32,476 bases of DNA, taken from assembly GCA_030267965.1 (NCBI GenBank), contig BRYA01000157.1:22535-55010 (forward strand), given 5' to 3'. This DNA comes from Triparma columacea (Eukaryota; Sar; Bolidophyceae; Parmales; Triparmaceae). This document shows, in pieces, positions 27,113 through 32,476 of this stretch; position 1 is the stretch's first letter; the number at the start of each line of letters is the position of its first letter. Position numbers and translations under genes: made by a program. The notes below the pieces were generated by a model. It was not told where the DNA came from and ran no database searches. It was given only the letters and a program-made list of their open reading frames with translations.

Positions 27113-30100
27113 ATGAGCACTAAAGACAGCTCCCAGCAGGAGGACAAGCACATTGTAGCCAGCATCGACGTCGAGCATGGCCTCAAGGACCATGGAAAAC
27201 CCATCGACATCGCCAGCGGGGTGAGCGAGGGGATGTTTGGTGCTCCTGAAGATGTTATTGACTCTATCAATGACAATAATATGGAGAATGGACGGGTTAT
27301 TCGCGTTGACGATCCTCCTGACGGCCTCGGTGGCAATGAAAATTCGGTGGAGGAAAAAGGCGAGGAAAACAAAGCGTCCCTTGCAGGCATCGGTGGAGCC
27401 ACCCAGACTGATGAGGAGATTGACAGGGCTGTTGGGTACGCGACTCCGGGCCACACGCCAGTCGGCCTTGCGACTGACAATCTCGCCACTGCCGCTCAGT
27501 CCATGACATTAGGTCCTGACAACACCGTCAGGAACAAAGACCCCCCGCAGCCCCTCTCCAGCCCCAATCACACACCCTCCGCAATACACGGTCCCGTAGA
27601 TATCGATTTTGCAGCTCTTGGACCCAAACAAGGCAAACTTGTGAAGCTTCTTGAGGAGAGAGGAGCCATCGAAGGCCTCATTGACACTTCCACCGGCAAT
27701 GATGTGAAAGTTTTAGGACTCGCTGGTGTTTTCCACGACGAGCGCGACAAGATCATTGACTTTCTCCTCACCGATTGTGAGCAGGGCAAGTTCCGGAGGA
27801 AGACTCTCCACAAGTATGACGAAAAGGAAGGAGTCATTCACAGACTTGTCTACTGGCAGCACTACGGTAGCGGGAATAAGTTTGTCGAATTTCTCCTCGA
27901 CGTCAAAGTCGTATCTCCTGACAAATCGACGAACATTATGGAGTTGGCACCCCTTGATGAGGATGACCTTTCTGATGAGGGAACTGCGATGCTTGTCGAA
28001 TTTAAGGCGTCAATAAATACCAAGACTGTCAAACAAGGTGTCATTAAGGGCAAGCTCAGCTTCACTGACTTTGAGTTTGGACAAACTGCAGTCACCATGG
28101 TGGGAACTCTTAAGGCAGAGGAGAGGGTAACAGAGATGAAACCAGAAGTTGATGTTCGCACAGTCAAAAGCTTTAAGAGTGTGAGATCCATGAGATCTAG
28201 TGTTGAAGGCAGGGACAGTGGCAGGACCAAGAAGGGAGATGTTAAGGCTGCGTATGCAGCAGTAAAGGGTATTGTTGAGGAGGTCGGGAAGAAGTTCAGA
28301 CAGCCTGCAGTCATTGACGAGCGGAGGAAAAGACACTTTGTAGAATTGGTCATGCCAAATGTGCCAACTCTTACCGAGGAAGAGGACGGGATGCTGGAAA
28401 GTGTTGCAGGACTGGAGGAGGAACTCTACAAGAAGGGAAAGAGAGTCAAGGGGACACTGAAGGAGGGTATTGACAAGTTCCTTTGGAGAGAGGAGGACAA
28501 GGTGTGGGCAGCCTTTGGGGTCACTGTGGACAAGTCAGCAAAGGATATGTTGGCAGAGCAATTTCTGCTTGACGCATTTGAGTATTCAGAGGAGCAATTA
28601 AAAAATAATGGGAACTTACCAAGGGTTATCAGGAATGATGTTGACGGAACTAGAAGCATGCACTTTCATTTGGGCGTGAAGGTCCCTGCCGCCACCAATC
28701 GACTATTTCAGAATTGGTTTGTGTGGAAGGAAGTCAAACTTGAGAATGGCAAGACTTCGTACATATTAGCTTTTGTGCCACTGACAGAGTACCCAGGAGG
28801 AGGCTTCAAGGATCTCAGTAAGGAAGGATTTGTGCTAGCAGAGAGTACAGGTGTCTACTTCTTCAATGAGATTGCTCCAAATGTCTGTAGAGTGACACGC
28901 ATTCAGACTGGCGATCTGCATTTTAGTGGCATTCATAAGACAGTGATGGACAATGCTATTGACTACCTTGCAAAGAGTCAGCTTGTTGAGGCCAACAGGT
29001 TGCAGGAGAGGTTTAGGAGGAATGGGAAGGAAGTTGATGCTGAGGTCAGGGGGGCCTTGGTAGAGAGGATGAGGGGGGGTGTTGAGTTGGAGGAGGACCA
29101 GAAGAAGGTGTTTGGGGAGTTAGAGAAGCTCTTTGGTGGGCAGGGAGAAAGAGGTTGGGGGCCTCTCGAGTCACCTTACGAGGGAGTGAAGATGGAGATC
29201 AAGTACAAGCAGCAGGAGAAAGGAAAAAAGACACTTGGTTTTGGTAGAGCTAAGTGTGTTGCGGACTGTTCAGCAGAGGAAGCAGCTGCTTGGTTCTTCG
29301 AAAACTGTAGCAGAGAAAGAATGGCTATAAGCAGGGAAGTTGCTGACGTTGCAAAGCTGGAGATAAGTAAATGGGGAGAGGAAAGGACCAACGAGAAGCT
29401 TTTTGCTGTAGTAAAGAAGCTTCCCTTCCCTCTTGAAAAAAGAGAGTTTGTGATGAGATATGTATGGCAAAAAGGACATCAAGACAGCACCATGTCAGTA
29501 GCATTTGTACCATCTGAGGAGATGGTGGATTATGGAGGAAATCTAGGAAAGCTTGTGAAAGCTACAACAAGTGGCATTCTCACCGCCACAAACATAAAAG
29601 ACTTATACGGTGTTCTCCAGTGTAAACTTACATTGACCCAATTTATGGACACAGGAGGGTATATTCCAGTAAAAGTTGTCGACAGAACAATACCACGAGT
29701 ACTAGGTGCGATAGCAGAGATCAGGAATTCCTTCAAGCGGGATGAAGAGGTTGATAAAGCTGCACTGGCCTCTCTTGCCAACATCATCAAGAATAAAGAC
29801 CAACATTATAATGATGAGGAGGAGTATGCAATCAGGAAGGGGAAGGAGTTTTATGAGAAGTGCAAGGTGGATAAGAACTTTGATGATTTGAAGAGTCCTG
29901 ATGAGAGGGTCAAAATGAAGCTAGTTCATGTCAATGGGACAAGCAGTGGAACTGGTTTTGCCACTACTGTGGTTGATGCGAGTGTGGAGGAGTGTGCTGC
30001 CTATGAGTTTTATTTGGATTCAAGAGAATATCATAAAACTTCAAAGGAGCGAGGGATAACTGAGTATCACATCGAAAATGTTAATGACAACACCTTCTAT

Positions 30101-32476
30101 TACATATCAACAAGGAATCTTGGTCTCCCTGGTTTTGCTTTTCGCGAGTCAAGGAGTAAAGTTACGTGGTGCAAGCAACAGGATGGCAAAGCCATTATTA
30201 ATTTTATAGACACTGAGGATCTCAAGGAAGAATTTCCAGTAAAGGCTAGGAATATTATAGTAAAAGGACACACAGTATGGGTGTTTGAGCCGCTTGACCC
30301 TATTGGAGGTGTGCCACAAACATCAGTGACCTTCATAACAAAGGCAGATCTTGGTGGTGTTTTCTACTCTTCCATCATGAACAAGCTTGCACCAAGGTTT
30401 CTTGCACAAGTCTCAGACTTGAGGAAGAAGTTTGACAAGAGCAAAGAGATTGAAGCCTTCAAGAGACAGCATTTCATTGAATGTTTTGAGGAGATTGCAA
30501 TTGAGGGAGCACCAGGGATTGAAAGTCACTTTGACGAGATTCATGGAGCTCAAGAGATCAGGAGTGCATTGTCTGGACAGACATTGATAAAGGCAGAGAA
30601 GGGAATGGGATGGGGAAAGACTTCAATAACTGTGAGATCATCCCACAAGGAAGTTGCAGCGTTCATCTGGGGCCTTAAAAGTGGAGTTGAATCCCAACTT
30701 GTGATTCACAGAGTTAACAGCAGCACACTTGTAATCACAGGTGACCAAGGAGCATTTGCACCAAAACGCTCACTGAGCTCACTTAGCAGTACCAGGATTG
30801 ACTCAATCGACAGCTCACTGAGTAGTACCACGATTGGCTCAAAAACAAAAGCAATCACTGGATTTACGGCAGTGAAATTTTTTGAGGTTGGAGAAAAGAA
30901 GACAGACGTTGAAATGATGACTAGACATAAGAGTTTGGGAAAAGCAGCTGCCAGCAAACAGAGTGTAATCAAGCACCTGGGCATCGCAACTGACGCTGCT
31001 TACTACTTTGACAACCTTCTGAAGAGCACTGAAGCAGGGCAGCAGGATGGGAGGAGGTTTGGAGAGCAGCTGATGGAGAGAGTGAAGAAAAGGAAAGTAG
31101 GGGATAGTAAAGTAGAGGTTGTGAGGCAATTTATTTCCGCCAATAGGGCACTGAGAGAGATTACAGAGCAGCATGGTTTCATGAGAACACTGCTGTACGC
31201 TGTGGTTATGAACAAATTTAAAAGGAGAGCGACAAATGAGGGAGAAGAGAATAGTGAGGAGGAAGCCAGGGGATGGAAGATTGGAAGTGCAATGACAGCA
31301 GTCATGTTGACTACTTTGTCTGCTGCTCATGCTGTAGATGAGTGGGCCCATCAATTCACTGAAGTGCAAGAAGTCATGAATGAAAAAGTATGGTTAAGGC
31401 CCATGCTTGAGGAGATAGTTATGAAACTATTTATGAAGTCTACCTTAGGCTTAAAGGCAAGGGTCGCTGTTGGTGCTGCAACAAGCATGCTTGATTTGGT
31501 GACTGATGTGTATGTGACACATAAGTTTTGGGGAGATAAGAAGTATGGGTACTTTAAGGCATCTTTGGCAAGTTTGGTAGTGTCAATAGGGCTACAAATG
31601 CTTACAGTTTTGGCTCAAAACAGAAAGTTGGGGATGAAGAGGGTGTTGCAGGAGTGCATTCCGATCTTGCTTGGGTACAAGCCTGCAGTTGATGCTTACA
31701 GGGTGGCAACTGTAGCAAAGCAAGAGGTTGGGACGCCATATGACCCAATGTTAGAAATGACAATTATGAAAGTGTTTGAGATGTTTGCTGAGGCAATCCC
31801 TGGAGTGATTATCCAACTTATGGCAATAGCAACAAGTGACAAAGATGTTGGAACTTCAGCATGGCTTTCAGTTGCAGTGTCAGCAATTACAACAGGTTTT
31901 GCCTCAGCAACAATTAGTTATGACTGGGACACAGATCCTGTTAACAGAGAAAAGGCACCAGACTTTTATGGGTATATACCAGCAACAGCAAGCAAGAGAA
32001 CAGTAGTGTTTGTGTCTATGTTGCTCTTGTCAGCAGGGATGCTTCTAATAAGATGTGCAACAATAGTTCTTCTTGGGTTGATGGGAGGTAGTTGGGCCTT
32101 TCTCTACATTGGGGCTGACCTTGGTCTGTACTTAATGGTTAAGATATTGAGGGGAGACTTCTGGTATTGGATACCATTGAGAGGGAAGGCAGAGATTGCG
32201 TGTAGCATTTTGACAAGAGTGACTGCAAAGATCATTGTAGACTTTACTTCATTGGTGCATTTGAGACATCCTAATGAAGTTGGGGGACTGTACTGGTTGT
32301 TTGGTCTTTTGTTGACAACGGCGAGCCTACCAATGTCCATATATGTAGCTTCACCTAATGTTGATAAGCAGGCTATTGATTTTGCATCATCGATTGTGAA
32401 CATTTTCATACCAATAACTATATTATGCTTTGTTGTCTTCTTTTGGAACATTGAAAGTAAGCACTGGCAAACCTTC
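27113..32476 (+). CDS. Giant membrane protein with serial START-like lipid-binding modules (3' end missing)
   Basis: One uninterrupted frame of 1788 codons from MSTKDSSQQEDKH to the window edge. Residues 1-170 are polar and disordered. About 200-1370 hold repeated modules with START-domain features: VFHDERDKIIDFLLTD/VYWQHYGSGNKFVEF (about 205), VWAAFGVTVDKSAKD...NWFVWKEVKLENGK (about 465-690), CVADCSAEEAAAWFF...LPFPLEKREFVMRYVWQKG (about 715-890), GTGFATTVVDASVEECAAYE...YYISTRNLGLPGF (about 945-1115) and GWGKTSITVRSSHKEVAAFI (about 1165). The pattern is aromatic-W strand, basic strand, then C-terminal helix. START domains bind sterols and other lipids. From about 1440 on, about eight membrane segments follow, beginning with MLDLVTDVYV and YFKASLASLVVSIGLQML. 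No intron was found, unlike most neighbours, and base composition is AT-richer. Function is inferred to be lipid sensing or transfer at a membrane. Confidence 0.75.
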   Translation, partial: MSTKDSSQQEDKHIVASIDVEHGLKDHGKPIDIASGVSEGMFGAPEDVIDSINDNNMENGRVIRVDDPPDGLGGNENSVEEKGEENKASLAGIGGATQTDEEIDRAVGYATPGHTPVGLATDNLATAAQSMTLGPDNTVRNKDPPQPLSSPNHTPSAIHGPVDIDFAALGPKQGKLVKLLEERGAIEGLIDTSTGNDVKVLGLAGVFHDERDKIIDFLLTDCEQGKFRRKTLHKYDEKEGVIHRLVYWQHYGSGNKFVEFLLDVKVVSPDKSTNIMELAPLDEDDLSDEGTAMLVEFKASINTKTVKQGVIKGKLSFTDFEFGQTAVTMVGTLKAEERVTEMKPEVDVRTVKSFKSVRSMRSSVEGRDSGRTKKGDVKAAYAAVKGIVEEVGKKFRQPAVIDERRKRHFVELVMPNVPTLTEEEDGMLESVAGLEEELYKKGKRVKGTLKEGIDKFLWREEDKVWAAFGVTVDKSAKDMLAEQFLLDAFEYSEEQLKNNGNLPRVIRNDVDGTRSMHFHLGVKVPAATNRLFQNWFVWKEVKLENGKTSYILAFVPLTEYPGGGFKDLSKEGFVLAESTGVYFFNEIAPNVCRVTRIQTGDLHFSGIHKTVMDNAIDYLAKSQLVEANRLQERFRRNGKEVDAEVRGALVERMRGGVELEEDQKKVFGELEKLFGGQGERGWGPLESPYEGVKMEIKYKQQEKGKKTLGFGRAKCVADCSAEEAAAWFFENCSRERMAISREVADVAKLEISKWGEERTNEKLFAVVKKLPFPLEKREFVMRYVWQKGHQDSTMSVAFVPSEEMVDYGGNLGKLVKATTSGILTATNIKDLYGVLQCKLTLTQFMDTGGYIPVKVVDRTIPRVLGAIAEIRNSFKRDEEVDKAALASLANIIKNKDQHYNDEEEYAIRKGKEFYEKCKVDKNFDDLKSPDERVKMKLVHVNGTSSGTGFATTVVDASVEECAAYEFYLDSREYHKTSKERGITEYHIENVNDNTFYYISTRNLGLPGFAFRESRSKVTWCKQQDGKAIINFIDTEDLKEEFPVKARNIIVKGHTVWVFEPLDPIGGVPQTSVTFITKADLGGVFYSSIMNKLAPRFLAQVSDLRKKFDKSKEIEAFKRQHFIECFEEIAIEGAPGIESHFDEIHGAQEIRSALSGQTLIKAEKGMGWGKTSITVRSSHKEVAAFIWGLKSGVESQLVIHRVNSSTLVITGDQGAFAPKRSLSSLSSTRIDSIDSSLSSTTIGSKTKAITGFTAVKFFEVGEKKTDVEMMTRHKSLGKAAASKQSVIKHLGIATDAAYYFDNLLKSTEAGQQDGRRFGEQLMERVKKRKVGDSKVEVVRQFISANRALREITEQHGFMRTLLYAVVMNKFKRRATNEGEENSEEEARGWKIGSAMTAVMLTTLSAAHAVDEWAHQFTEVQEVMNEKVWLRPMLEEIVMKLFMKSTLGLKARVAVGAATSMLDLVTDVYVTHKFWGDKKYGYFKASLASLVVSIGLQMLTVLAQNRKLGMKRVLQECIPILLGYKPAVDAYRVATVAKQEVGTPYDPMLEMTIMKVFEMFAEAIPGVIIQLMAIATSDKDVGTSAWLSVAVSAITTGFASATISYDWDTDPVNREKAPDFYGYIPATASKRTVVFVSMLLLSAGMLLIRCATIVLLGLMGGSWAFLYIGADLGLYLMVKILRGDFWYWIPLRGKAEIACSILTRVTAKIIVDFTSLVHLRHPNEVGGLYWLFGLLLTTASLPMSIYVASPNVDKQAIDFASSIVNIFIPITILCFVVFFWNIESKHWQTF

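Overview
The window is nuclear DNA from an intron-rich eukaryote with a small, tightly packed genome. The best guess is a photosynthetic stramenopile, possibly a bolidophyte/Parmales alga or a relative of diatoms. Evidence: twelve gene models lie on both strands, most split by short introns (63-235 nt, one of 494 nt) whose donors are mostly G|GTGAG. One protein begins with a signal peptide followed by an Ala-Phe-x-Pro motif, the signature of import into a secondary red plastid. The gene families (MLO, TRIC, TRAPPC13, MutS2, BspA-type LRR, large START-domain membrane proteins) also fit an alga. There is no operon structure, tRNA, rRNA or CRISPR array. Species assignment is inference.

Layout. 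16-1520 (+): 3' part of a tetraspanin-like membrane protein. 1664-3773 (-): TRAPPC13, a TRAPP vesicle-tethering subunit. 4180-5646 (-): a protein with five MBD-like repeats. 6428-7921 (-): BspA-type LRR repeat protein. These last two genes carry related non-coding sequence upstream. 8367-8547: a hAT-type MITE with a perfect 8-bp target duplication, inserted just before a plastid-targeted MsrB-like gene (8573-9332, +). 9455-10901 (-): Wss1/SPRTN-type DNA-protein crosslink protease. 11167-14421 (+): polytopic membrane protein fused to a class-3 lipase. 14523-17415 (-): MLO-family membrane protein with two EF-hands and a one-base frameshift in a homopolymer. 17709-21217 (-): nine-exon MutS2-type ATPase. 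21300-21935 (+): SLX9 ribosome-biogenesis factor, 82 bp from the MutS2 start. 22148-23150 (-): TRIC-type cation channel. 23453-25926 (+): ten-exon unknown membrane protein. 25927-27112: gene-poor, with an AT-rich island. 27113 to the end (+): a giant uninterrupted reading frame with serial START-like modules and a polytopic membrane region, running off the window.

The genes do not form one pathway. Membrane and lipid or ion handling is over-represented (tetraspanin-like, lipase, MLO, TRIC, START/TM, unknown TM). Genome maintenance is represented by Wss1, MutS2 and perhaps the MBD-like array. Exon-intron models were built by hand; at every junction reported, reading phase was checked to be continuous. 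The MLO model closes in frame only if one base is removed from a 7-A run.
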